This document shows positions 11,058-64,000 of a DNA stretch of 64,000 bases, piece after piece; the first letter of the stretch is position 1, and every line of letters begins with the position of its first letter. The notes under the pieces are model-generated. The model saw only the letters and a program-made list of their open reading frames with translations. It did no database searches and was not told the origin of the DNA. Where the stretch lies: contig NC_051073.1 in NCBI RefSeq assembly GCF_004664715.2, forward strand, positions 60,311,379 to 60,375,378, written 5' to 3'. Made by a program: the position numbers and the translations under genes. This DNA is from Peromyscus leucopus. Lineage: Eukaryota; Chordata; Mammalia; Rodentia; Cricetidae.

Positions 11058-11252
11058 GGGCTGGAGAGATGGCTCAGTGGTTCAGAGCACTGGCTGCTCT
11101 TCCAGAGGTCCTGAGTTCAATTCCCAGCATCCACATGGCGGCTCACAACCATCTGTAATGGGATCTGATGCTCTCTTCTGGCCTGCAGGCATACAGACAG
11201 ACAGAGCACTCATACACATAAAATAAATAAAATACAAAAAAAAAAAAAAAAG
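11058..11252 (+). mobile_element. B2 SINE, full length
   Basis: It starts GGGCTGGAGAGATGGCTCAG, has the pol III B-box region GAGTTCAATTCC, and ends in AAATAAATAAAATAC plus an A tail. It is in sense orientation relative to Pdia5, so its AATAAA-type signals lie in the pre-mRNA. Confidence 0.96.
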
Positions 11253-11429
11253 GACGTCAAACGTTCTTATTATGTCGAGTTATAAAATAGAGAAAGAAGC
11301 ATGCAGCTCTCCAAGGGCAGCCTTAGGTGCATTTCATTCTCTGCCAGTCTTTTCTGAATGTCACTTTGTTTGCTTAGCGCTGCGGCCATGCCGTGAGGGT
11401 TTCTTTTATTTCTTTTTCTGTTTTAACTT

Positions 11430-11740
11430 AACCTCTAGGCAAATGTTTTCGAGTTGTCCCACCATCCCTCTGTGCCACGGTGTGCCGCCACTCCCCTGCG
11501 GTGGGGCGTTTGGGTTGTTTGCACAGATTTGACTCTCGTCCATGTTGGGGTTGTGTGAGTCATATCCGTGCCAGAAAGCTCGCTCATCCCCTCAGGACAG
11601 CCCCTCAGAAGTGGATCCACCGAGTCAAAGGGCACACGCACTTTCAAGAGACCCGCTACCTCATGCCAAGCAGCTTGCCAGAAAAATTGGATGTGTTAGG
11701 TTCCTGCCAGCACTCTGACAGTTGGGATCCATATTTTAAG
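11430..11740 (-). mobile_element. Old L1-like fragment
   Basis: GTTTGGGTTGTTTGCAC and GAAGTGGATCCACCGAGTCA with GGGCACACGCACTTTC follow the order of an ancient L1M-type reverse-strand consensus as I recall it. Diverged. Confidence 0.45.
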
Positions 11741-11929
11741 GCTGGGCTAATGGTGCCCCGGCCTTCTTCTCTCTTTTTCAACTGTGGCCCACCAGCAAAG
11801 AGTTGTGTGATTAATATCCCGTATTCTGAGTTATGAAAGCAAGGGTACTTATTTCCAAAAATAAATCACAGTGCCAGGGAGTGCATTAATTTTCTCAGGC
11901 GGTACAGTGTTCAGCAGCAGGCTGAGCTC

Positions 11930-11937
11930 TGACGTCA
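11930..11937 (+). promoter_or_regulatory. Palindromic CRE/ATF motif TGACGTCA
   Basis: The second exact CRE palindrome in intron 1, in a stretch without recognisable repeats. Function is unknown. Confidence 0.35.
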
Positions 11938-12652
11938 CATGTCTCAGGAAGACCCTTCAGAATGCGGCGTGACTTGAGATCTCAGGTGAGGACTTAGGGT
12001 ATTTAACTAGGGTCTCTAGAGAAGATGGTAGTCTTCGGCATGTCAGGGCTGTAGCTGGCCTGGGGAGGGAGGAGCTTAAACTTCCCTTGATTAGCGTTGT
12101 TCAGGGAGACCCAGGCAGGCCAGAGGGTGTTCATGTGGTGAGGTCCGACAGTCGTCTTCTGTCTCATCCATCTTGTTCCGGAACCTTCTAAGGGATGAGC
12201 TGGCCCCCTTAAGAGGAAAGGGCCAGAGAGGGGAACTGGAGAGGTCCCAGCTGGTGGTTACATGTGTAGGGAGCTGACCTGATCAGAAATGCCCAGCCAA
12301 AGTGCCGATGGTCAGGAAAGGCACAGGCATGCAGAGTCCTCCACAGTCCCTCTCCATCTGAAGTGGGGCGCAAGGTTTGGTATTTCAGGTGCTTCCGAGA
12401 GCAAATGTTAGTATTTTCTTGTTGAGGCTGCTATTTAATAGGGTGCTCAGACCTATTTGTGTGTGTTCTAGAAGGTCTAGATGGATGGTGCTTCAGGAAG
12501 ACCATTTACTCCACTCGTGTTCAAGGCTGGAGAGGGAAGGTTCCCCCGGTTGTGTGAGGGAACCTTCTCATTTCAGCAGGCTGCCTGAGTTCCAGCCCTC
12601 TTGGGTAACTGCAGCTGGCAGGGAGGAAGAGGGGGTTTAAGAAGACTCATTT

Positions 12653-12738
12653 CAAGCCGGGCATAATGGTGCAGTGAGTTCGAAGCTGGCCTGAGCCTGG
12701 CCTATGTAGGGAGACACTGTCTTAAAACAAACAAACGA
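12653..12738 (+). mobile_element. B1 SINE with internal deletion
   Basis: AAGCCGGGCATAATGGTG is followed directly by GAGTTCGAAGCTGGCC and an A/C-rich tail. The usual middle block is missing. Confidence 0.7.
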
Positions 12739-12999
12739 CTCCTGTTAGATATCTGCTGAGGACTGTCCTTAATCGTTACCACATAATACGTACACTTACA
12801 TCCCATGGTCTGGGATTTAACCAAAGGGTCACATTTGGTGCAGGGAAGTCTTCGAGGCAAGGCTTTCATTGCGGTGGCCACAGCACAAGGAAACGAGCTG
12901 CCTCTTGAGAAGGCAATCTTGCCTCCTGGGTAGTCGCAAGATTAGGCGTATCTAATGCTACCATTGGGAAGAACTTCGGAAAGAGCTTTAGCCCTTCCG

Positions 13000-13110
13000 T
13001 TTGCAGAGAGGGAAGCAGACTTCGAGGAGAGGTGACCTACTTACTCATGGTCACTCAGCCGGTAGCTGACGCGGTCAGTACCAACTCTGTGACTCCACTG
13101 CCGCTCCCAG
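13000..13110 (-). mobile_element. MIR fragment
   Basis: GAGGTGACCTACTTACTCAT and GGTCACTCAGCCGGTAGC match the reverse-strand MIR pattern. Confidence 0.5.
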
Positions 13111-14269
13111 ATCTGGGCTCTGAGTTCAAGACCAGCCTGTTCCTCCGACATCCGGTTGAGACCCTGTGTGTCTCTACCCTTCAGTCCCTTTACCACACGT
13201 TTCTTCAGTGTCTAGACATCCAGATTCTGACATTTCAAAGCTATTTTGAGCAAAATGTGGGTTAAACTAAATTAAGCTGGTTTCTTCGCGGCTCCCAACA
13301 CAAGAAGGGAATCTTTACTCAGGTGACAGAGGAAAAAGGCTTGTGCCCCACCTCCACCCCTCCTCCTAAATGTTAAACTTGGGTCCCCAAGTCTTCTCCT
13401 TCTGCAAGCCGCTTTTACATAATTGACTGTCCCTGGCTCTGGGACTTGCAGAGAGGATTGTGAATCTGTAATGACAGCAGCTGCCAGTTACAGGGGATGG
13501 GGAGGGTGTGGGCACATGCCCTGGAGACAGCATTTCTTCTTTTCTTTCTTCTTGTATTTCTTTTTTAGGTGGAGGGTATAATGTGACAAGGACCATTGTC
13601 CCTGGTTATTTTCTAGGCGCGTAGAATGGATGACTCAGTGGAGAGAAAGGGGTTTTTGGTGTGCCGTGGGCAGGTGGGGTGTGGGCACCAGGCAAGGTGA
13701 AGTGGAAGGGAGCTCTGGCACCTAGCACACAGGCCCTGCTGGGAACAAATCAAGGGTTACCGCCTCATATAAAAGGTCTGTACCCTCAGTCCTGGGAGCC
13801 CTGGTCAGTCCCGTGATTCCTCCCGGACTTGAAGAAAGCAGAGTTATTAGTTCTCTTGCTAGGAAGTGGCTCCTTTTCTCTGTGGCTGGTTAGGCCAGGA
13901 TCCCCAGGGGGGTGAAAGGATCCCATAGACCCGCTCTGGGCAGGTGTCATGAACAGGTTGAAGCCCTGGTCCTTGGTCACCTAACTGCTGGTCCTCTGTC
14001 CTCATGGGTAGAAGGACACAAGTACCCACCTGCTGGGTTTACCCTGGCGGTAAACTAGTCACCAGGCACAGCAACCTGGCAGGGCTCTAAATGTGCTGTG
14101 TGACCCCTACAGCAGGTCACTGTGCAGATGGCCAAAGACACCAGGTTTTCTGGGGCTGAACGTGCGTACGTGTGCATGCTTTCCTGCCTGGACCTGTGGC
14201 TCTGGCTGATTGCAGGCGAGGCCTCCGGAGGAAGAGGTGGTCCCCGGTTGCTGTTGTCCTTGCTCACTA

Positions 14270-14425
14270 ATGGTACTCAGAGGCAATTAGCAGTTGTTAT
14301 GTGCTTCTGTCTGCCAAGTATTGCATTAGGTTCCTGTCCTCCTCCTTCCTCATTTAATCATGAGCCAAGGCACCAGGTGAGCACGGGTATTATCCTCTCT
14401 CCTCCCGGGTCGAGAGATGACACTC
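14270..14425 (-). mobile_element. MIR fragment
   Basis: It runs TTATGTGCTTCTGTCTGCCA, CTCATTTAATCATGAG, then GGGTATTATCC, in the order of a reverse-strand MIR. Confidence 0.55.
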
Positions 14426-17214
14426 GGCGGTCTAGGAACAAGCCTGGGGGCTTGTTAGTGGTGGTGGCAGCTGGATTCATGCCATGTCTGTCTGCCAGAG
14501 TCACTGCTCTCTCCAGGGTGTCTAAAGGTGGCCAAGGGAGGGAGATGAAGGGCAAAGCCCAGGAACGGATGAACTGTGGGGTGGGAGATAAGCAGCCAAT
14601 GTAGATGGGCGAGAGCCGCTCAGAGACACAGCAGATGAGGAAGGAATTTGGTCTCCTGCACTTCACCCAGCTGCGCTGGAATGAGGTTTCACAGGATCCT
14701 GAAGAAAGCCTTGCATTCTGGTGAAGGGGATAGGGTGGTGGGAGGGGAATGATGATTGGGGCAGGGTGATTCTCCGGTGGGGTGGGGTGATACTTTTCTG
14801 GTACAAGTGGAATCTGGCATTGAGGTGGCGGGGTGACGGGGGGCTCCTCTGTAGTAGAAAAGGGAAACACTGATCCTTACCAGGTTGTACCAGGGAAGTA
14901 CTTATGGGGTCTCAGCTCAGTAGGAGTAGGGCAGTCACAGTCCATGGAGCTGGCCAGAGTGAGTTGTGATCAAAGGGCACCTTTTCTCCCCTCTTATTCG
15001 AGAATGCTTGACTGCCAGTGTGTGAAGGCCTGCCAAGCACAGGAACTGTATCAGGGCTGGCTGGGAAGCAGCTGGCCTTGGGAGCACTCCAGTGCCGCCC
15101 TTTTCTCCCTGGGGCACAGCAGAGGAGGAGATAACCTGCGGACCATTAATACGCTATTGTGGCTGTAGTTACTGTTGTTGGGCAGGTTCGTGGGTTGTGA
15201 CTAGTCTGCTGGTGGCTCGGCAAGGCGATCCAGGCTCTCTGTAGCTTCCTGTCAAGGAGAGGAAGGAGCCTGCTGGAAATGTTAACGGAGGGAGCAGAGG
15301 AGAAAATGGAATGTTCAGTGGATGGAGGAAATGGGGGGGGCTTTACGGGGTAGGGAGAGGGCTTTCCTCCTGGCTGCCTCTGTGGGTGCCTATGAGGGTG
15401 AGGTCTTGGGGCTGACCCAGGCCTTTCATCCCTTTCTCCTTACCAGTCTTAGCTGTGGCCCCACTCTCTGGTCTGGCCATTCTGATTGGTTTCCTCTCTC
15501 TGCCAGCCCTTCAAATCCTGCCTCTTGGCAAAGCTCAAGTCTTCTGTGCTCGCAGACACCCGAAGGTTCCCGTCTTCTGTGGGGACCCTCTGACCAACCC
15601 TACCTCGATGCTGAATCATTTGTTACCCAGCTCCCGTGTGGGGTATAAGTGCTCGGCCCCCTGGTTTGCAGCCTCCCCTGCCACGAGGCTGGCACGTGGC
15701 CCCGCAGTCTTTGGCCTTTCCCAGCCTTTGCCCACACAGCCTGGCCTGCTTGTCAATCTCACCCCAGGGCTGCTCTTATAACTCTCCCCTTCTTCCTGGG
15801 CCGGGCTCTTCCTTGTTTGTCCCTTCTCCCGCTCCAGATCGTGGAGACTTCAGTTGCCTCACAGCCCATCCTCTCGGAGGACGTGTGTTGTTCATGGGTG
15901 CTTTTTCACATGTCTGTTGGCTGTAGTCCCGGAAATCCTAGCCACTGCCATCTTCTGTGGTCCAAGAAAAAAGCTGCCTCTCCATCTCTGGTGTTTGGCT
16001 GCAATTCCATCCTTGGAACATTCAGTTTAGACTTTTCTTTTCTTCCGTCCTCACTTCCTAAGTGGCCATTGGAAGTAGCTGTATGGACCTTTTTCCCTTA
16101 CCTGGTCGGTCACCCAGCTGGACCCGATACTCCTGCTGCCAATCCTGAGGTTCTGGGAAGATGAGTCTATTGTCCATCCTGACACTCCCCGGTGACCACT
16201 GTCAAGTTCTAGGCCTGCAGGGAACCGACTGCCATCCTTATCAGCCCCATCATGGATACTCATTGTGCTGGCGTCTCCCTGGATTTCATGGCCCTTTCTG
16301 GACCTCTTAAAGCCACCAAGGACTTACTTTGTGACATGCTTTCTAAGGGGTGGTGTCTATAGCCTGCATGTGATTTGTCCTGTTTATTAAGCACTCCTGA
16401 GGGCAGTTAGGGCATCCTGCCCTCCAAAGCTCTTAATCTTAAGTAGGGGTGAGGGCTCAGTGAGACTGGGAAAGACAGGCCTTCACAGAGACTTCTATGT
16501 AGCCTCCTGTAAGGGAGGCCCAGTGCCAGCCCTAGCTTCTCCTTGTATGATGGATTTTGGGCAAAGTCAGTTTGTTCAGGGTATCACAGAAGCTCAACTC
16601 TACTGTGTCAGTAAACATTGGGCCAGAGACTTTAATGGGTAGCTAGAAGGTGGCATGTTTAGTATCAGGTGGTTCTTGTTTGGATGACCTCAGGGACTGT
16701 CTGGATTAATATAAAGGAAGCCAGGGTTTGTGGGAGGTTCAGATTCCTAGGGTATCAGCGATGGATGCTGTGCCACTGGGGCCCTGTAGAACTTCCGCTG
16801 CCTGGCAGGTGCTGCCAGCCCAGGGTGGTTGATCTGGGGGTGAGGGTCCCTGTCCAGGGCAGTTATTTCCTGACTGTTCTGAGGGTGTGTTTCTCCGACA
16901 CACAGTCAGGTTGTTGGCTCACTTGTTGCTGTGTGCACTGAGCCACGGACTTGCAGTGTTCAGTGCACAAGCCCCCTTGGAGCCGTGGGATGACACAACC
17001 CTGAAGGAGTGTTCTCCTGAGCTTTGAAGATGATCTGCACAAAGCCGTGGGTCCTCAGGCGTGGTGAGCAGCTCTGGCAGGGAAAGAAAAATCCCTGACT
17101 CCTGGGAGGTTTTACTCTGGGGAGAAGGAACCCCGATTCCGGTGGCAGATTTCATTGAAAATCACTAGGGTATGGGTGCATTTCTCTCTTCCCTCTGTTG
17201 AGCCGGCAGTGGGT

Positions 17215-17365
17215 GTTAGATGTTACGTTAACGGCTGCTCTTAGAGTGTTTTGTGATTTGTAAAGCATATCCAAGAAGTTATCCCATCTGTCAGAGCAGT
17301 GCCCCCAGGGAGGCATTATCATCCCCGTGGCACAAGTGATCGCTGAGCCTCTGAAAGGTTGATTG
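17215..17365 (-). mobile_element. MIR/L2-like fragment
   Basis: GAGGCATTATCATCCCCGTG resembles the common MIR-type segment. The rest is weak. Confidence 0.4.
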
Positions 17366-17597
17366 CTGTTGCTGGGCATCTTAGCTTTTGAGGGGCAAAG
17401 CATAGACACAGCTCAAGACGTTGGGTTACAAAGAGGAGATGGCGTGACTGGTGTGGGACACGTCGGAAATTTAGATTACTTGTTTGCATGTTTCTGAAAG
17501 ATATTCAAACTCCTCTCAGTGTGGAAGAGGCTAGCACACGGTCTTCAGTTGCCTCTGTGTCTATGGCTTTGCTCTATGACCTCTGTCCTTTGAAGCA

Positions 17598-17992
17598 TGC
17601 TATCTTAGTGTTCCGTTGCTGTGAAGAGACACCATGGCCATGTCAACTCTTATAAAGGAACACATTGAGTTGGGGCTGGCTTACAGTTCAGAAGTTTAGT
17701 CCATTATCGTCATGGCGGGAAGCATGGCGGCACGCAGGCAGACATGGTGCTGGAGAGGGAGCTGAGAGTTCTACATCCGGATAGGCAGGCAGCAGGAAGA
17801 GAGTGATTCACTGGGTCTGGCTTGAGCTTCTGACACCTCAAAGCTCGCCCCCAGTGACAACTTCCTCCAGCAAGGCCACACCCACTCCAACAAGACCACA
17901 GCTCCTATTCCTGGTCAAGTAGTGCCATTCCCTAATGACCAAGCATTTAAACATATAAGCTTCTGGGGCCATTCCTGTTCAAAGCACCACAC
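17598..17992 (-). mobile_element. LTR-like repeat (MaLR/ORR1-like), antisense
   Basis: GAAGAGACACCATGGCCATG, TTTAGTCCATTATCGTCATG and CCAGCAAGGCCACACCCACT are hallmark blocks of a very common rodent LTR on the reverse strand. A second copy lies at 45,564. The subfamily is not certain. Confidence 0.7.
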
Positions 17993-18981
17993 CTGCTGAC
18001 AGGGTCCTGGGCCCACTCCTCACCATCCACATGGAAACGCCTCTTGCCTCTCGGGTGCTGGGTCCTTTGTTTCCTTGTTTCTGTGACGTTCATTCTTCAT
18101 TTTTTTTTTTTTTTTTTTTGACTTGGAAGAGCATGGGTTCCCATGACTTTCTGAGAAAGAGTGTGTTGGTGGTACGCTTCGCACATCTGAGATATCTTCA
18201 GCTGGTGTGAATAACTCTTCCCTGATTGACAGGTAGTGTGGCTGGGTGTACAGTGACGCACTTCTGAGACCTCTGAAGGCAGTGCTCTCCTGTCAGTGCA
18301 TTGAGCGGCCTTCTGCCTCTGGTCTGTCCTAGGTGAACTGCTGGTCATGGGCTCTCCTTTTGTCAGCATTATTCAGGAAGTAATCAGTTGCTGGCCTGGG
18401 GGATCTGTTTTGCGATTCCTCCTTTCTCCTGTTTCTCCCCCCCACACTCCACTCTGCTTTTAGTCCACTCTTCATCATGCCCGCAGAGGCATCTGGCTCC
18501 TCAGGTTCCCAGGAGCTTAGGGATACTTGGCTTGTTTCTATTGGCCAGGTCTCTGCGATTGTTTGGCTGAGTGAGAAAAGCTTTGCCTCGCACCCGTCCA
18601 TTCCATCCTGGATGTGAGAGAGGATGCTTCCCTGGAGCTCTGAGTACCAGTGCATCTAGGTGGGATGGAGTTTTCAGACTGTCATGTGTGCCTTTGCAAG
18701 CAAGCATCAGTCTCTCAGAGAGTTCTTGTTGACGGGTGACGGTATATTGTGTATGTATATGTTCCAAACAGTCTCACCAGGGTAGATGGAGGGCACAGGG
18801 GAGGAGGGGGCTGTGGAGGGGCCGAGAGGGATCTCTGGAGGTAAAGTGGTAGGTGTGATGCTCTGGGAGGGGTTGCCTGGCTTCGTCCTCCAGCAAGAAC
18901 ATGTGTTTGGGGTGGATCATCTATGGGTACCATGAGTGGGCCAGAAGCTGGACTCATGGGTCTTGGCTGTTTGGTCTCTAG

Positions 18982-61416
<42,435 letters not shown>

Positions 61417-64000
61417 GTGAGTGGAACTCTGCTGCCCCTACCTCCCCCTTTCCTCAGAATAGGACACACCGCCCTGGGACTCTTTGGACAGGGGACTTAG
61501 TGGGAACTGGCACGGGGCCTGTCCTCAGCGCATGCGCCTGCCTTGTGTCTCCATCGGAACTGCACAGAGGCCCCGATCGGGCCACACGTGTTCCTCGGGA
61601 GCACTCAGTGAAGCTCCAGCCTGAGTGTCCTCCAAGCTAGCAGGGGCTGAGGAGTCGGACCGGGTTCTGGCTAGAGCAGTACTGGTCCTCCTTACCTAGG
61701 GTGGGAACCATATGGAGAGAGGGTCTGCCTTTGCTCGGTAGCTGAGCAGGCAGTGAGGCCAGCATCTAGAGTGCCACCCTGAGAATCACAGCCCCTGATG
61801 CTCTCCAGAGTGGCTGGAAGGTATATAGCTTAGAATCTTTCAGAGCCCGTGTCCTCTCTGCACTGTGGAAACAGAAGGTTGATGATGAGGCTTCATTCAG
61901 GAGGAGAGGGCTGTCCTGGGAGGGAGAGCAAGGTCACGTGGGAGCAAAAGATGGCAGCCCTGCGTGGAGCTTCCAGGGGCTTCTGGGAAGGGCTGGCCAC
62001 TCCCAATTGGAGATGAGCTGCGTGGCCTGGGACAAGATCTGCGCATGTGCTGCCCTCTGTGCTCGTAGCCTCCTGCCAGTTTGCTGAGTGATGATGAAGG
62101 GAAAAAAAAGCAAGAATGCCGTCCTTCACAGATGACTACCCGAAGCCGGGTGTCACAGTGTGTGAGAGGGAAAGAAGATGCAGAGCCATAGAGACACACT
62201 CCACGAGGAGGGGGTGCACAACTGATTAAGCCTGTCAGCGGAAGGTCCTTACGCTAACAGAGTGGCTCCAGAAGGGTCATCTCCCATCTCACCCGCGGTG
62301 CCCCTGAGTGAGTTGATTGGCACCGCCTTGCAAACAAGATTGGCACAGATTGCCCATTGCTTTCGAGTCTTATGCTGCTCCAGTCTTTGGTGGCCACTCG
62401 GTGGGGGTGGGGGTGGGGTACAAGGTCTAGCTTGACCCCTTGGGGAGCTGCTACTATGAATTCCCCTAACTTTTTTTTTTCCTGAAAAAGAGCTGAATTC
62501 TTGGGAATCCAGAGGAAAAGCACTTCCTATGTTTTGTTTCTAGTTCTAGAAAACAGACAGAGTTCAAAAACATATTTTTTTTTTCAAAGACTCTTCAGAC
62601 TTGTGGTTACGACCTGCTGATTACGGACAGTGTCAGAAGAGCAGAGCAAGGTGGCACACGTCTGTGATGCCAGCCCTGTGGGTGAGAGAACCACTGTGAG
62701 TTTGAGGCCAGCCCAGGCTACAGAGTGAGACCTTATCTCACAAACAAAGCAAAGATGGTTAATGCCAGGGCCTGTGGAGTGTGGCGTTCTCCAGGTCTGG
62801 GGGTGGTGGGTCTTACTTATGGGTGTCCCCAAGGTTAGCGATACCTTACAGAGGCCCACCGCCTGGACAGCGGGCAACACTGTACCCACCATCACCCACC
62901 TCCAAGCTAAACTATGCTTTCCTGGTCCATCTCAGAGTTGTGGATAGAAGCCAGTCTTGCAGGAAGTTATTATGTTGGATCCAGAGCCGAAGTCACCCTG
63001 CTTGCATCCCCATCCCGGCTGTAGAGGCGGATGCTGGCGGATGCCCGGCACGTGCTCCTTCAGGAGTGCTCCCTCACGCCCTGTCCGTGTATGTGCCGGC
63101 ATGTGTTTATCCCCGCTTTCCTGCAGAGGGAGGGGTCCAAGCAAGAGCATGAGGTTCACTTCCGGATGAACTGCCTGCGGATGTCCCCTTAGATGGCAGT
63201 GGTTCCACTCCAAATGCTGTGCTCTCTAGACCCTCTGTCCTGGAAGGGTTGAAGTCTCATGGTGTAAAGGGGAACCAGAGCTCAGGGTAGGATCCACAGG
63301 AGCACTGTTAGTTGCTTAGATTTGTACTTCGAGCCAGAGTGCTCCCCATACCCCGTCAAGAGTCTAGAGGCCTGCAGAGCAAGAGAGGTGAATCCTGAAA
63401 GTCATTTCAGGTGTCGGTCCCAGGCCATGTAGAGAGTGGCTGGGAAATAGACCCCCTTGAAGATTAAGGAAAAGGAAATTGGAATCCGTCAGCATAGCAA
63501 ACCATGACTCTGCTGAGGATTGCTGGCCATGCTTGACTTGGTTCCTGGGCAGGGTTATGGGATCAGAGTGCGAGCGCACCTTTCTTTTAGAGAACCATTC
63601 GACAGGTGAATTGCTGTTCTGCCTGTGATAGGGAGAGCAGGACAGGATGGTGCCACCTGGGGGAAACATCCTCATCCTGCCTTGTCTGGGCCTGGCTGGA
63701 GAGCATATACTTAGTTGTAATGAGTAACTAAAAACCAAGTTACAAGCATCAAGGCAGACCTTCAGAGTTGCCAGGTTTGTAACTGAGTAAAGAATATCAC
63801 CTCCTGCCCACGTGTGATCAAATACATCTGGTGCAGATGGGTCAAAAAACTTGTTTAGGGGAGTGAAAACTTGTTATCTCCCACAAACAATAGCTGCCAG
63901 CATTTCAGGAACTATCTGTCCTTGGGCAAGGGGCTTGCAGATCAGAGGCATTTTTGTTTCATGGATCACTAAGGCATAGTAATTAAAACTTAAAATGTAA
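61417..64000 (+). other. Pdia5: Pdia5 intron 11, 5' part
   Basis: This begins with gtgagt inside the Trp codon of the second active site and runs off the window. One diverged sense B1 lies at 62,636-62,757. I recognise nothing else, and no acceptor followed by the expected CGHC coding sequence is present. Confidence 0.9.
62636..62757 (+). mobile_element. B1-like SINE, diverged
   Basis: AGCAAGGTGGCACACGTCTG, GAGTTTGAGGCCAGCCCAGG and CTACAGAGTGAGACCTTATC. Confidence 0.78.

Larger units (their letters stand above)
1..18981 (+). other. Pdia5: Pdia5 intron 1, 3' part
   Basis: This stretch precedes the exon 2 acceptor. I found no ORF encoding the remembered first exon (a short Leu/Trp-rich signal peptide) and no CpG island, so exon 1 and the promoter are taken to lie upstream. 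It holds B1, B2, B3/B4 and ID SINEs, LTRs at 4,851, 6,035 and 17,598, an old L1 nest at 9.56-11.04 kb and several microsatellites. The stretches 471-2,357, 2,521-3,236, 7,000-7,680, 11,740-12,650, 13,110-14,270, 14,430-17,215 and 18,120-18,981 show nothing I can name. Confidence 0.85.

Noticed and set aside
11058..11252. tRNA gene suggested by A-box and B-box sequences
   Set aside because: The boxes belong to a B2 SINE. The sequence does not fold as a tRNA and continues into the SINE body and A tail.

Overview
The window is mammalian nuclear DNA from a rodent. It carries rodent-specific SINEs (B1, B2, B3/B4 and ID types), four copies of a hAT element of the rodent URR1 type, a rodent-type L1 fragment and rodent-like LTRs, all in long introns with GT...AG splice sites. 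The form of the young B1 copies (the tail half near 235 and 50,690) is one I associate with cricetids such as hamsters, voles and deer mice. That is an inference; the species is not fixed by anything I can read.

One protein-coding gene accounts for the window: Pdia5 (protein disulfide isomerase A5, PDIR), on the + strand. Ten exons, matching exons 2 to 11 of the mammalian gene, lie between 18,982 and 61,416. Exon 1 (start codon and most of the signal peptide) is upstream of the window. The exons for the CGHC redox site, the third thioredoxin domain (CPHC) and the ER-retention tail are downstream. The ten exons total 868 nt, join in frame without a stop, and keep human residue numbering exactly (about residues 15 to 304), so there is no indel. 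They encode the end of the signal peptide, the non-catalytic N-terminal b-type domain (Cys85/Cys94), the whole first catalytic domain (CSMC), the linker, and the start of the second catalytic domain.

Layout: 1-18,981 intron 1 (partial); 18,982-21,518 exons 2-3; 21,519-32,560 the 11-kb intron 3, with a minisatellite and LTR material; 32,561-36,773 exons 4-6; 36,774-45,286 introns 6 and 7 with exons 7-8; 45,287-53,497 the 8.2-kb intron 8; 53,498-53,749 exons 9 and 10 around an 88-bp intron; 53,750-61,279 intron 10; 61,280-61,416 exon 11; then part of intron 11.

The rest is intronic: about 60 recognisable interspersed repeats, several long microsatellites, one 10-copy minisatellite and a few candidate regulatory patches. 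I found no second gene, tRNA, rRNA, CRISPR array or new multi-gene system. The observations most worth following are the CpG-rich patch in intron 7 with a strong-Kozak ORF, three YY1-type motifs at exact 18-bp spacing in intron 8, the matching T|GG intron positions at two active-site tryptophans, a B1 copy whose differences look like base-calling deletions, and two unclassified stretches (24.97-26.6 kb and 48.49-49.4 kb).
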